Shown: piece by piece, positions 1 to 12,235 of the stretch
How positions within the stretch are numbered: the stretch's first letter is position 1
How the letters are laid out: each line of letters begins with the position of its first letter
Assembly: GCA_038373885.1 (NCBI GenBank)
Contig: JAWZYV010013285.1
Coordinates: forward strand, 248,001-312,000
Length of the DNA stretch: 64,000 nucleotides
Source: Cheiracanthium punctorium
Lineage: Eukaryota; Arthropoda; Arachnida; Araneae; Cheiracanthiidae
Direction of reading: 5' to 3'
Program-made: the position numbers and the translations under genes
The notes under the pieces: model-generated
Told to the model about the DNA's origin: nothing
Seen by the model: only the letters and a program-made list of their open reading frames with translations
Database searches by the model: none

Positions 1-89
1 TTTTGGTCTATGCAGTTGGGTGTGGTGTGTATTCATTTGACGCGATGTTCACAAAATTTCTACCACTCTCTTAATATATAACTGCAATT

Positions 90-152
90 ATGAAATTTTC
101 CATACTTTTAAGATTGATTCTGGTTTTCTCAGTTATTATTTGCAGTGATGCA
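90..152 (+). CDS. Signal-peptide exon 1 of a secreted cysteine-rich protein (predicted)
   Basis: A 21-codon open exon starts at ATG 90. It reads as a textbook secretion signal: Met-Lys-Phe, then a hydrophobic core rich in Leu, Ile, Val and Phe, ending in Cys-Ser-Asp-Ala. It stops exactly at a strong donor, GTAAGT at 153-158, leaving phase 0. The exon at 19168 begins in phase 0 after a pyrimidine-rich tract and CTAG, and continues the same frame into the long ORF there, which lacks a signal of its own. I infer that the two are joined across a 19,015-base intron. That inference rests on phase, splice sites and biological sense, not on transcript data. A TATA-like AATATATAA lies only 15 bases upstream, too close to be a normal core promoter. 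The true transcription start may lie left of the window. Confidence 0.55.
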
Positions 153-509
153 GTAAGTATGAACTTTTATATTAACTGTGGATGATCTAAAAATTTTTAA
201 TGCACTGCATTGAGTCTTTTTACCCCTTAGTCCCTATTAAGGGGAAGGACTAAGATTTCATAATTCTGATCTTTTCTAATACTGTTTTCTCACTGGAAGT
301 GAAACCATTCATGTAAATTTAAAATATGTGCAAAGGATTACTTCCGTAATTATAACTTGAATTTATCATGCTATCTTCTTTTTACTTTCCGAACATGTAC
401 CCTGTAAGGAAATATTGTAATCATGAAAAAAATTGACTGAGATTTTGATGTATTTACTAGTTTTGGGATCTTCTGAATTCAATAATGCTATTTTTATGGT
501 GATGTGCGT

Positions 510-2803
510 TAGGGTGGAGCGAAAAAAGTCAAGTTGACATTTTCGAGCCGCTATAGTGCGGAAAAGTTGCGATTGGTGAATACAAGAAAAACAAAAAAAA
601 TTATTCAGGTAGGACTTTATCTTCCGATCGCGCAAATCGTCTAAAAATTCAAAAAAAATTGAAATTTTCCGATTTTTTCTGAATTTTTTTAAAAAAATTA
701 ATGATACATATTTTTAATCGCTATACTAGAAAATATTGACTGAATGCACTGTTTAACAATAGTAATGAAAAAAATTGAGTTTAGAGAATATCTTCCTATC
801 GCACAAGCTCAATAAAAATCGGGAAAAATTCAACTTTGTGTGATTTTAATTGAGCAGCACTAGAAAAGATTTACAGCAAAGTCAAACGGATTCAAATGAA
901 CTACATGGCATATATTTTGACGGAAGAAAGGACGATACACTAATTATAGGAAGGGTTGGATCTAAACTGTATCATCGAAATAATAAAGAAGAACACTATT
1001 CTATCAAAAAAAAAAAAAAAACTGGCTCAGTTTATTTTGGCCATGTGTCTCAAACTCTGGATCTGCTAAGGACATTGTAGCTTCTTGAATCTGTGAATAG
1101 CTTCTTCTTCTGTCTTCTACAGTATCGTGTCTTACTGATCTTACTGAACAAAGGGTTTGACTAGAATACTTAGATTTGGTAGGCTGTGATAGTACAAATA
1201 CCAATAATGGATGGAAAAGCGTTGCTATCAGAGAGCTTGAAGTGCATCTCGGGCGACCACTGAAGTGAGCTGTCTGTTTATTACGTTTTGTTGAATTACC
1301 TTTTAGCCATCTTTTCCAACATTTGGATGGTAAACAACTGGCCCAAGATCATTTAGTGGACCAGTTGGGCAGAGCTTTATTGGTTGTGAAAAGCTTTCAG
1401 TGATAAAATGTCAATTAATTGATTTGAAATTCCAGAAGTTGACAGACAACTGTTGAGCAAGGACCAAAGATATCGTTTTGACGTAAGTCCAGCAATTAAA
1501 AGTGGAAACTTTCCAAATGACTTATCAAGGGTGACCCCGGCCCAATTTCACATGCTAGATGGCTCACTTGTGCAAATTGAGTCCTTCGACTTTACGTGAG
1601 CGTGGAAAACTCATCGAATTCTTTAAAAGCTATAGTGACATTTATTTTAAAATCTTATATGCCGGTTTGGTTTGAAATAAAATGCAATAAGTACATTACA
1701 GACGGGCCTGTTCATCTGTACAGAGCAGTAGAAACATCCTGATACTTTGCCTGACGACCTGAAGAAAGTGGTATTCGGTGTAATTGAACGAAACTCATTC
1801 TTTGCTCACCCAGAAAACCTACTCATGGCAATGGTCTTTGATAAGAGAAGGTACATAAGAGAGAAGAGTGTTAAAAGCCAGGCACTGTTTCAAAAGGTAA
1901 ATGCATCAGAACTTTATCACTTCTCTACTTTAAACTTCGTTGCGGCAGACTACACAAATTATCATCTCCACCTCTTCTTCTGAGAAAACCAATAAAAAAA
2001 TACATTCCTTCGTTCAGTGAAGTGATATTCCAGATTGGGATGTTAAAAAATTTCTCTGCAACACGCAAGCTGTCGAGCGGTGAATCAAATTGGTAACGAG
2101 ACCGTCGCTTAAGGTATGTGGGTCCCAACCAGCAGATAGATTCACCAGGGCCACACTAAAATCAAGATCCATGATACAGGATTTAACACAAAATCGCTGT
2201 ACAAAGTTACGACTTAAGTCTAAAAGTCAGACTTAAACAGATAAATTATATATTATATATTTAAGTAATGTAAATGGCAAACACCCTCATTGGTTGGATG
2301 GAGGGAAGGGTGTGGCTGGAACTCGAGGTGCAGCCATCTCCCCGTGGTGAGTTCTGGGTTGATTAAATATTATCAAATATCCAAATAAGCAATGAGCTGC
2401 ACAATTTATATACAAATGTTAACATTGGAACGCAAACTGACCTCAGAGGATTAGTTTCTTAATACATCAAAATCACTCAAAACTGAATTTTTCCCGATTT
2501 TTACTGAGCTTGCGCGATCGGAAGATATTCTCTAAACGCATTTTTTTTTCATTATTATTATTAAACAGTGCCACTAGCCAATATTTTTCAGCATAGCGAT
2601 TAAAAATATGTATAACTAATTTTTCTTTAAATTCAGAAAAAATCCGGAAATTTTCAATTTTTTTTAATTTTAAGACGGTTTGCGCGATCGGAAGATAAAG
2701 TCCGATTTGGATAATCTGTTTTTTTGTAAGTATTCACTAATCGCAACTTTTCCGCACTATAGCAACTCGAAAATGTCAATTTAACTTTTTTCGCTCCACC
2801 CTA
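510..2803. mobile_element. Long-TIR DNA transposon with decayed coding region
   Basis: The two ends are inverted copies about 335 bases long, 510-840 and 2465-2803, starting TAGGGTGGAGCGAAAAAAGT. The flanks ATGTGCGT (502-509) and TTGTACGT (2804-2811) match at 6 of 8 positions, consistent with an aged 8 bp target duplication. Both arms contain the same phrase GCGATCGGAAGAT. The interior holds broken coding sequence on the + strand. Superfamily is uncertain: the 8 bp duplication would fit P-like or hAT-like elements. Confidence 0.75.
850..2215 (+). pseudogene. Broken transposase-like gene of the 510-2803 element
   Basis: Conceptual translation on the + strand in shifting frames gives phrases of one protein: FDGRKDDTLIIGRVGSK near 920-980, GHVSQTLD near 1040, KSGNFPNDLSR near 1500, HPENLLMAMVFDKRRYIRE near 1810-1860, and HTQAVER-like with KLVTR near 2060-2100. 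I know this phrase set from uncharacterised transposon-borne proteins common in arthropod and Hydra genomes. Multiple stops and frameshifts, plus a poly-A run at 1005, show that it is dead. Catalytic residues cannot be assigned here. Confidence 0.6.
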
Positions 2804-3624
2804 TTGTACGTATGCGTGTGTTTGTACGTGAGTGAACACGATAACTCCTAAACGGTGTAATCAATTGAGCTGAAATTTGGCATGTATATTACAGACCACC
2901 TTCGCACGAAAGATACTCATTTTGGTGTGTATAGGCCTTACAGTTTTTTTTTTTTTTTTTTTTTTTTTAACAAGGGTACAGCATAGAACTTCTTTACATT
3001 ATGGCCTTGGTCTATGAGCGGAAATTCATGAAAGTGGGCTAGCGTCTATACGTGCATTCGATTAAGCTCACATTCTGTATGTACATAATAGGTCATGGTC
3101 CTGCATATATTTTGGTGAGTGTAAAGCTCATAATTTGTTCACTAGGTTGCTGAAAAAAAAAAAGATTTCATATGTATTGCGGGCTATGAACGCAAATCAT
3201 AACTTTAATCATTGGGTTTTTTTCAACCTATAAAAAATGTGGGTCTAGTTACTGTTACGGGGACCCGAAATAAAACCCTCTACCACTGGCCCTTAACCTG
3301 CAAGAAAACATCAATGAGTCTGACCACAGTAGTGTTTGTTGGGGGGGGGGGGGAGGGAGGTCGAAAATACATTACCATTGGCACTTTGTTAATTAAACAA
3401 GAAAGATAAATCATGCCAAACGCACCGGTTATGGAACATTTTCCAACAAACTAGCGCGCGCGCGCACACACAGACACACATACACATTCCCTGAGCAGAT
3501 GTCCTTTGCGTAGCTTTGCCTTAACACAACACAACACAACACGCTAAACTGGTTAATTAGAGAGAGAGTAATAAATTTTCAAAATTCCCATTGAAATTAT
3601 GATGCATTAATCTTACCACATAAG

Positions 3625-5111
3625 CAATGGCGTAGCCAGAAATTTTTCATGGGGAAGGGGGGGGGGACGGCGACAACTACAACTCACATTTATGTATACA
3701 TGCTGTGATAAGGGAGTGAAGAATATATCTCTCTATTCTAAAAAAAAGTAAAGGCCGCTGTCGCCGCCGCTGTCAAAGCTTGTCAGCGTATCTCCTCCTA
3801 AACCGTGGGGCTTTGAGTTTCGACTAAGGTGCCCACAGATTCGAAAAATTCCGAGGAACCTGCTAAGCTGATTTAAATTTCGAAAATCGAATTATTTTAG
3901 AAGATATTAATAAAAAACTGAAAAAATAAACCGAATGGTTGCCATATTTGGCATAAAATCATTCATTCCTTTGCAACAAAGCGTTTCCAAGTATCTAGAA
4001 TCGCGTGAAATTTACAAACATGAATTAGAATTACGCCCATTTTACGCCAAAATAAAAACTATATGAAATAAGTAACTCAAAATGTGTTACACAAAGTTGA
4101 CAATTTTCAAATAGTAAGTTCGCTTAGACAACAGGAGTTTAGAATTAGCGATTATTGATTTTTCCAAAACAGAATAACTAATATCTTGAAAATGAAAAAT
4201 AATTAAAATGCAGATTATATTAAAGCCGGTTCTCGTCCAGCTGGATTATTTGCTACCAGTAGAAATATTTGGCGGCGTTAACTATGCCATTATAGTAGTT
4301 ATAGTGCACTTTCGATATTTGCTAGCGCGACGAGATGGTATAATTCGTGGTGTTAAGTACACCAATCTGCAAACGATTATGTAAATGAAAATATGGATAA
4401 CGGTTTTCAGGTAACCTTAAATGAAGAGTAAATATAGATTGTGAGCATGTGTAAATCGCCAAATAATGAAAAGTCGCCATGGGTGGCAAGCTATCCTATG
4501 TGTTCCGGAGCTTTTATTAACTTTACAGGTACACGCAAGTCGCCAAATAATGAAAAATCGCCATGGGTGGCAAATTCGCAAGGTGTCCAATAGGTTTTAC
4601 ATTATTAAAAACAGCTGAAACATATGTTCTGATTTTATTACGCTTTAGCTCCTAATTAATATAACTTTTGAATGGCAACATTAAATATATTGTGTTTCTG
4701 AGGAGTGCAAATACTTTTTCCAGCGATTATAAGCGGAGTCCGCAATCCAGGTGGAGTATAGCTCAGGACCCGTACAACACGGATTCCCATAACAAAAAAA
4801 TCTTCCGTGTTATGAGGGGTAGGGGGTCTACTGTAGTGTGAAGTTTAAATTTTTATGTACCAATGAAGATGCAAGAACCAAGCAATGTGTAGCTTAGCTC
4901 AGTAACATTCTATCTGATCCAATCTTCGGGTTTTGTGTGTTGAAATTATGTCTTTTTTACGAATAAGCCTGATTAGGGGCCGAATCCCTCATACGAAAAG
5001 CGAGCGTAGCGAGTCTGGGGGCCTTGGCCCCTAGTATTGTAAAAAATTCCTCATTTGTATTGTATACATCATTTGCATATTTGTATGGCAAAAGATTCCT
5101 CATGGGGGGTC
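3625..5111 (-). mobile_element. hAT-type MITE (CAGTGGCGTAGCC family), split by a Helitron
   Basis: The left part (3625-3727, CAATGGCGTAGCCAGAAATT... ATAAGGGAGTGAAGAATATA) and the right part (about 5075-5111, TTTGTATGGCAAAAGATTCC...) match, in order, the intact reverse-complemented element at 45822-45989. They are separated by the Helitron-like insertion 3728-5034. The distal TIR is lost at a palindrome (5095-5127). Confidence 0.65.
3728..5034 (+). mobile_element. Helitron-like element, family Y, copy 1
   Basis: It begins TCTCTCTATTCTAAAAAAAA after an A and ends ...GGGGGCCTTGGCCCCTAG before a T, that is 5' TC, 3' CTAG, inserted between A and T with no target duplication, as Helitrons do. The 3' hairpin GGGGCC/GGCCCC abuts the CTAG. 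It carries no Rep/helicase coding sequence. The interior has two copies of a CGCCAAATAATGAAAARTCG motif (about 4458 and 4536) and a fragment resembling a pogo/Tigger TIR (about 4768-4840). Its three relatives are at 14738, 21891 and 23633. Confidence 0.65.
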
Positions 5112-5127
5112 ACCCCCCATGAGGAAT
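5095..5127. repeat. Perfect 16-bp-arm palindrome
   Basis: ATTCCTCATGGGGGGT, then a single C at 5111, then its exact reverse complement. It sits at the broken distal end of the split MITE and probably arose by a fold-back repair event there. Confidence 0.8.
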
Positions 5128-5906
5128 ATTGATTTCCCGACAGATAAAGAAAATATCGCCAAGATGGGTTTATTCGCGACTTTTGGCACTACTTTTGAGG
5201 GAAGAACACGATCTGGGTTGTTAATTTAGCCACTTTGTGGCTAGATTTGACCAGTTTTGTGGCTATATCTTGGCCAACTGGCAATACAGATGTATTTTGT
5301 AAATCGGAAATGCAAATCCAAATGATTGAAAAAACATTTGCAGACAAGCATATTTCAGCTTCACAAGCACTTAGAAGTAAACGACAATGAATAATTTATT
5401 TTTTTCTCAGCTTGAAAACATTTTTAGCCATTTCTGGCCAGTTTTTAACTGGCAGAGTTGGCAACACCGCGCACGATCGACGTCGGACCATTATCGATTA
5501 TCTCATATTACCATGTAGGATAGTACTGTGCTGTAAATGGATACCCGTCTCTAAACTGTCATTGGACGTAATGTATGATACTTATTTTGAGTGCAACTTT
5601 AGAAGAACTATTAATGACACATCTATTTTCCGATGAAGAGCTTTATCTTGTAATACTTAATGACATGTATCAATTTTGTTTTATTTCAAATAGCCAAATA
5701 TCTCTAAAATACACTTTATAGAATGACTGCCCATAGAGCGTAATGTATTGGAAATCTTTTGAGCTCTCTTGTAGAACAGCAGTTTCATCAGGGCAACATA
5801 CATCAAACATACAGCAGTTTCAACAGGGTACAAGATACAGTACATAGAAATAACATATATAAATTTTTGTAGTAATCGATGCAAATTTACGGGAGTTAGA
5901 GCACGG

Positions 5907-6077
5907 CCAAAGGCGGATACAGAAACTTTTTTCGGGGAGGCGCAAATCGTGAATACTCATTTTACAAAGTGTAAAGCTCACTTAATATTGGTGAAAGCCC
6001 CAATTTATCTAGTGTAAATATATTTTTCTCGGAGGGGGCGCGTGCCCTCTGTGCCCTCCTCCTGGATCCGCTTGTGG
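5907..6077. mobile_element. Small hAT-like MITE
   Basis: The terminal inverted repeats CCAAAGGCGGATACAG and CTGGATCCGCTTGTGG are imperfect complements. GCACGG occurs just outside both ends, a partial target duplication. It is 171 bp and non-coding. Confidence 0.5.
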
Positions 6078-7599
6078 CACGGACGGACAGGCCGACAGAC
6101 AGACAAACCGAAATCAAACATTTTTCAACTCTGTTGGAAAGTGATAAAAAGACTTCCGGCAGTCTCTTCTTTCGAAACCACCGCTTGATAAATTAACGTA
6201 GAATTACTTATGGTTTAGTTAGTTGTAAGGCGCCCTCTAAAAATGACGAATACAACAAACACTTTTAATAAACACGAAATGGTGTGTCGTTCTTTAATTC
6301 ATATTATCGTAACGAATCTTCTAATAAATTTTATTAGTTATTTCAGGCGTATGATGCGGTGCGTGAACGCTGAAAACAATTTACATGTTTAAAACTCATA
6401 ATCTAATGTAGGCATTACATATCTAAAATAATTTCAAAATTATGCTTTTGTCTAAAAGTAAAAACAATCAATGGGGAATCTGAAATGCTCAGTTTAAATG
6501 TTTAAGGCCTGGATTCCATATTATAGGAAATCTGAACTTTCCCGCACAACAGAATTCCTGTCGGGATTACTTTCTGTCGGCACTTGACTCCACTCTAGTA
6601 TAATACGCCTTAGCAAATACTAAGATGCAGGCGCCATCTGTCGTCTTCATTTTAAATCGTTTATTGCTCAGTACATTTGATGATTAAAACAGCGCGAAAA
6701 AATACATGAATAACGAATAATTTCTCGCTAAAAATAAGCTTCCACTTTATGAATGAGACGATTTTGATCAGAGTACATGAAATAAAAAAACGTAAACATA
6801 GATTATGATTTTAAAACATTTTCCTAGTACGAGAAAAAATATGGAATTTCCACAGCATTAATTGAATGAAGATCCTCGAACTGTGGATGAAGAGTACTAT
6901 TTCAATGAAGAGTACTATTGCAAAAACGTTGGAAGAAAATCTCCTGTTTTCTTATTTTTCTTTTTTTATTGAATACAAATTTATAACATAGTAAGAATAG
7001 AACATGCCAATCTCTGAGATACAAGTACTTCAGCATCGAAATGTGACGCCATCTTGTTTTTTTGATGACCGCCTGTCTGGATCTATGCGAATTCCTATTG
7101 GCTGGCGCATGGCGAAAAACGCGGGTAGAAAAAGAAAAATTCACCTTTTTCAACTCCGTACTCGCCCTTGATTCTGCTTGACAAAAACTGAAAAACCGGA
7201 AGTTTGTCAATTTTCAGTTTCTGTTTTCTGATTCTGTCGCGTTTTCCGGTAATATGAAGTTCAGGCCTAAATCTTCCACGTGTTCAGCAGAATAGTTTGT
7301 TTATTTCAATCTTGTGAAAAATGTCGAAATGTATAATCTCGGGGAGCTATTTAGAAGCGCACGAATTGGTAATTACTTTGATACGACATATATTTTGAAG
7401 CGTAGTTTATCAATTCCACCCAATTTTTAATTTATGACGTCAATTTTTTCACTGCCATAAAATGTATCCCAGTTAGTTTACATTATTAATTTACCCGGCT
7501 AGTTTTCTAACGGAGTAATATCATAACTTGCAACGGAAATTATACGAAAAAAAATTGTTTTCCTTTATATAGGACAGTTATGGAAAAACGTAAAATGTT

Positions 7600-7830
7600 A
7601 AAAATATCATGTATCCTTGCACACTTTTGGAGAGGTCCTTTCTAAAATTTGCTACCAGTGGACATTCGCTAACCTATAGAAAAACATCTGTGGGTCTGAT
7701 CACTGCTATGGGGACCCTTAGAAAATCCGCTAGTTCTTTGCTACCTGTAAAAACAATAGTGAGTTTGGCAGTTCTATGGGCTACCGCTATGGGGGCTAGG
7801 GGTCAAAAATACATTGCCTGTAGTTAATTT
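7600..7830. repeat. Dispersed repeat with internal near-repeats
   Basis: Phrases such as GCTACCAGTGGACATTCGCTAACC, with GGGACCC/GGGTCTGATCACTGCTATGGGG and variants, recur within the segment at about 60-70 base spacing. A relative lies at about 3230-3330 (CTAGTTACTGTTACGGGGACCC...). An ORF of 72 codons here is most likely incidental. Confidence 0.4.
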
Positions 7831-8779
7831 TAAAGACATCTATGCCGGCCCGGCTACTTCTCGATATTCCCTGCAAAAAGATCTGCTACCAGTAATCCTT
7901 CGTTAGCCTAACAATAAACAGCTTAGTTGATAAGTAGTCAGGCATAGACTAAAATTCAATGATTAATTTTGCGTGGTCACCAGATTATCCTCATTTAAAT
8001 AAAATAGTCATTAGATAAATAGAATAAGACGTTTATCAGTACGTTGCCCCGAATTCGAAAATTCGGCATTTCGAATTCTAGGTAATTTTAAAAATCCTTG
8101 CTAAAGAAGTTTATCCATCTGTCTATGCCGTGATGGTAAGCATATTTTGTTTGCCCACTACTGGCAAATTGGCACAAACGAATTTACTGAGGTTCACAGC
8201 ATGCTAGTTGGTCACTTAAAATTAAGTCTTAACATTTAATTTTTTTTTCAAAATATGAATACTTTTGAGATTTGGGAAAATTGTGTTTTTTATTTTTTAT
8301 TTTTGTAAGTCGCCTGAAAACAGCAGGAATGAATGAAATAAAATTCGGTTTCATGATAGTTTGTAAACGTTTATGTTTACAAATATTTTGATAACTTTTG
8401 GGAGAAAAATACTGTAAATTTTGATAGTATCAAATGACTGCCAAAGTTTGCAATTTTCCTCATAGTGTCCAATTTGACGGAAGTGGAAATTAATAGATCA
8501 ATAAATCGTTGTCTATTGCAGCATTTCATTTGCAAGAAATGCCAATTTTGACTATTTTAAGCATAGAACATAGTTCCTAGGTTAAATCAAGACTAAATAA
8601 AGAACCCATCTTTTCACAATATCGTGACCTTTGTACCCTCTCCAAACACTGCTGCATACTCGGGGTAGAGTAATAAATCTATAAATGGACGACTAGAAAG
8701 CAGTATCGGTACTTAGATTTTTAGAATCGCCTCCATGTTCAATTGTTTGTTTGTTTATTTGTGGGATTACGACCGATTA

Positions 8780-8980
8780 GCTCCAAGTGGGCTCTAGTTC
8801 GAAGGGTGGGGTGCCCTCCGTGGGGGTCCTAACCCGTATTTACGCTAAGTTTCGGAGAAAAACACGGAAAACTCCGAACGGTTAGGTCGACGGACGCGCG
8901 GTGGGACCCGAACCCGGGACCTTCACACTTCGCCCGTCTACCATTTCCAGTGACATAACCACTGTGCCATGGTGAGGCAC
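8780..8980 (-). mobile_element. tRNA-related SINE, family S
   Basis: Read on the minus strand it starts GCCTCACCATGGCACAGTGG and has a pol III A-box-like GCACAGTGGTTATG and a B box GGGTTCGGGTCCC, followed by a body ending near ACGGAGGGCACCCC. Relatives are at 13160 (+), 38475-39950 (-, interrupted) and 54210 (+, partial). The adjacent sequence 9000-9110 resembles another SINE 3' tail. Confidence 0.65.
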
Positions 8981-9228
8981 TCCCATGTTCAAACAATGCC
9001 TTTGAGGGTGGCGATCCAGGTGCTGGGTGTCTCATCCCAAATTAGGAGACTCACACGAGGCAATGTTGCCTACCTACTGTGCCCCCCTCCTGCCATAATG
9101 AAATGATCAACATACCCGGCACTCATTGCGGTTAAGCCTAGTCCGCAGTTGAACTGGCCATTAGAAAAAAATATTCAGATTTTTAGCGAGATAGTATTAA
9201 ATTTAGGAAGCTTTTATTGCTTTTTATT

Positions 9229-10149
9229 GGTGGCGTGGGTACAGCGGACGTGGTTAGAGCGGACACATAAGATTTCGTGGTCTGAGCGGACACTCCGAAA
9301 CTCATCGTGGTTAGAGCGGACATATTTTTTCCCCATCTTAAAGCAGATTAAAACAGTATTTTAAGCGGCAAATCTCTTTCACGTGGGATAACGGTTTTTT
9401 TTTTTTTTTTTTTTTACCGAAGTTTTCTGTTTTTGCACTCGATTATCGAATTACAAGGATAAATACATTTTAACAATCAAATTTAATTATATTTATATTA
9501 AATTGTTAAGATATTATAATGCGAATGCATTTTAAACATAGCGAAATGTAATAAAACTAAAAACTTTCACAGAAATATTTAAAAATTAATAGTAAGTAAC
9601 AGTACAATGAAGGTTTTTTTTTTTTAAATATTGGATTTGTAAATTCTTTTTTCAGTATTTTACAGTTCGCTAATTTCAATTTAAATTGCGTGTTCAGGAA
9701 GAAGAAAAAAATAGAAAATACGGGAAATTTGAAAGCTCTTTCAGTACTCACCTGGAACCCAGGGATCGCTCAAGCACTACTCCAGAAACTAGCGAGGTAT
9801 TCGAAAATCCATCTTAGAAGCAACACTTGTCACAGAAGGGGCAGTGCGCGTTATTTCAATGTGAGACGGGACGAAACAAGTTAAACCTGAGTTCTAGGTT
9901 AAAAATGAAAATTTATATATTAAATCTACGATAAATCACTTAGCCATAATTATTGCCCCGTAATTGAAAATTATGTGAACCCTTCAGAGCATTAAGTTAT
10001 ATTTATACGTTTTTATTCATTTATTCTTATTCTAAACTTAATTCAAAGGCACAATATGTGCAAGAATGTCCGCTCTGACCACCCGGCTCCCTCACATGTC
10101 CGCTGTAACCACTGTCCGCTATAACCACGTCCGCTCTGGCCACGTAACC
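9229..10149. mobile_element. Non-autonomous DNA transposon with iterated subterminal motifs
   Basis: The flanks TTTTTATT (9221-9228 and 10150-10157) are a perfect 8 bp target duplication. The ends are GGTGGCGTGGGTACAGCGGA and the complement of GGTTACGTGGCCAGAGCGGA. Several copies of a ~17 bp motif, consensus CGTGGTTAGAGCGGACA, occur at each end in opposite orientation (left about 9238-9330, right about 10065-10143). No transposase is visible. The 8 bp duplication suggests hAT or P type. Confidence 0.75.
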
Positions 10150-10624
10150 TTTTTATTACCTTAAAGATTATTGTGCTTTGAGTATGTTTCTGGAGAGGGG
10201 GTGGGAATTCTCTTCGTGGGGGAAGAAAAGGGTAATCAATAAAAATATAGACTACTGTATTTTAAATAAACGATGAAAGATAATGAGCCTCCTTAAAGCC
10301 CAAGTGCTGCAACTCACAATTTTCTAGTTTTGAGATCTTTAAGGTTTTATTAGGGTTATCGTTGTAAACTAAGCATTACACAGCTACTAGAACTGCTACC
10401 TACACGGTTTCTAAGCGACTTACAATTTAACCATTTGTGCTCTTAATAGGATTTCCTTTGTTGAATACTTCTGCGACCCTAACCCAATAAAATAAAAAAA
10501 TGGAGTTACATGACTTTGGCTTTAATGAGCTCATATACACTGGTCTCCAAAAATTAAGGAACAACAGGTTTCTTTTTGAAGCTCAGCATTAAAAAAGAAA
10601 TATGCTAACAATAAAATTTATATA

Positions 10625-11275
10625 CAAGGGGCATTCAAAAAGTAAGTTACACTTGTTCCTCCACGGATGGCAACATTACGAAGCAAGACCGAAGCTTGCG
10701 CAGACGGTAGTTCAGTTTTACTGCTTCCAACCGTAAAAATTTCATTCGGGTAGTGAAAACGTTGGTGCGTAGTACGAGTAGGAAATGGCACGTAAACTGG
10801 AAGCTTACACCAACGTTGAAGTACGCGGGACGGTATGTTTTTTGTGGGCAAAACGCTTCAAGCATTGCCCTCTAGCATCACAATGCAAGACCTCACAAGG
10901 CGCTCACAACACAGGATTTGGTTAGCAGGTTTGGATGGGAGGTCTGGCAGCATCCACCGTACAGTCCCGACCTGGCGCCCTGCCACTTTCACGTGTTCGG
11001 GAAACCCAAAGAGCATTTGGGTGGAAGACAATTTTCCAACGATGGCCAAGTTCAGACAGCTGTTCTAAGCTGGCTCCAGGACCAAGGAGCAATATTCTAT
11101 CGTCAAGGCATCGAATGTCTGCTGGAACGTTCCTGCAAATGTTTGCAGCGACTGGGAGATTATGTAGAGAAATAATGTGCTGTATTTGTGTCATATTGTA
11201 TTGTAGCGCACTCCTCAATAAAGTATTTGTTGACCTACATTGTTCGAGTGTAACTTACTTTTTGAATGCCCCTTG
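10625..11275 (+). mobile_element. Internally deleted mariner, inserted in the Tc1 element
   Basis: Near-perfect terminal inverted repeats: CAAGGGGCATTCAAAAAGTA with its complement at 11256-11275, extended by AGTTACACT. TA dinucleotides flank both ends (10623-10624, 11276-11277). At 651 bp it is half the length of a full mariner and keeps only the start region and the C-terminal part of the transposase. Confidence 0.9.
10918..11175 (+). pseudogene. mariner transposase, C-terminal catalytic fragment
   Basis: The open frame contains HPPYSPDLAPCHFHVFGKPK, the mariner block around the second and third catalytic positions (SPDLAPCD in active members; the final position is His here), then KEHLGGRQFSNDGQVQTAV and a C-terminal LGDYVEK. 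The N-terminal half is deleted, so it cannot be an active enzyme. Confidence 0.85.
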
Positions 11276-11429
11276 TAAATGATAAAAAGGAACTTAATGT
11301 TAATTTATGCAAAAACGATACCTATCACTTTTTTTATAAAGAATAGAACGGGCACATTTGAGTGAGAGAAAAATATGCATATCAGGCTTTCGTAATTACG
11401 TATGTAACTTTTGTTAATTTACATCTTTT

Positions 11430-12235
11430 GTTAGCAGATTGGTTGACAATAGGTAGTAGGGTACCGAGATGAATGAGAGAAGCCGTTTGCCCGATTTGTT
11501 TTTGCGGCGGTCGGGTGGATAGAAATGGGGCTGTCACAGGTTGATGCTGCTAGGCGTCTTAATGGGTACGAGCGACACCTGCAGAAGACCGTTTTACAGA
11601 TTTTTCGGCCCGAAGAAGAAGCATTTCTGTGCCGCAACTTGTTGCAGACCACTTTGCAGCATCAAGGAGAAGAATATCCGCTAATACGGTACGAAGGCGT
11701 CTTCACAATGCAGGTCTATGTGCAAGGTGACCAGTTTTGTATGTCCCCCCTCAACGGACGACAGAGAAGGGTCCGCTAATTTTGGGCAAGAGAACACGTA
11801 TGCTGAACGCATCTGACAGCGATGGGCTTCTGCACTTTTTACAGGCGAGTCCAAATTCACACTGGAGAGCGAATCAGGACGTCTACTGATCTGGAAGGAA
11901 CAAAGCACCAGATACCATCAATCAAACACTGTTGAGAGACGCAGTTACCGAGGTGGCGGAATAATAGTTTGGACAGGGATCTCACTCGGTGATCACACTG
12001 GCTTGCATGTATTCCAGGGAGGAACTCTGACTGGTGTGAGATATGGGATGGAATCCTTGACCCATATGTCCGCCCATATGCTGGTGCAATTGGCAATGAT
12101 TTTATTCTGATGGATGATACTACACGACCTCACCGAGCTGAAGTTATTGAGGAATATCTTGAGGGTCTTGGTTTAGAGCGAATGGAATGGCCAGCTCAAT
12201 CTCCAGACCTGAATCCGATAAAGCAACTTTGGGAC
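11430..12235 (+). pseudogene. Tc1-type transposase remnant, N-terminal and catalytic part
   Basis: Pieces in shifting frames: GLSQVDAARRL (about 11525), an HTH-like DNA-binding segment; GESKFTLESESGR (about 11838); GGGIIVWTGISLGDHTGLHVFQGG (in two short blocks, about 11950-12030); PYVRPYAGAIGNDF; PHRAEVIEEYLEGLGLERME (about 12130-12190); and AQSPDLNPI. The first catalytic Asp expected in the DES/DESRF block reads Gly (GESKF). Stops and frameshifts make it non-functional. It breaks at LWD, exactly where the hAT-like element is inserted. Confidence 0.8.

Noticed and set aside
6902..7210. 102-codon minus-strand ORF
   Set aside because: Composition follows the AT-rich background, no recognisable motif, no splice context, no neighbours.
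8780..8980. tRNA gene
   Set aside because: A and B boxes are present, but no cloverleaf or anticodon arm can be folded, and several similar copies with a common tail show it is a SINE.
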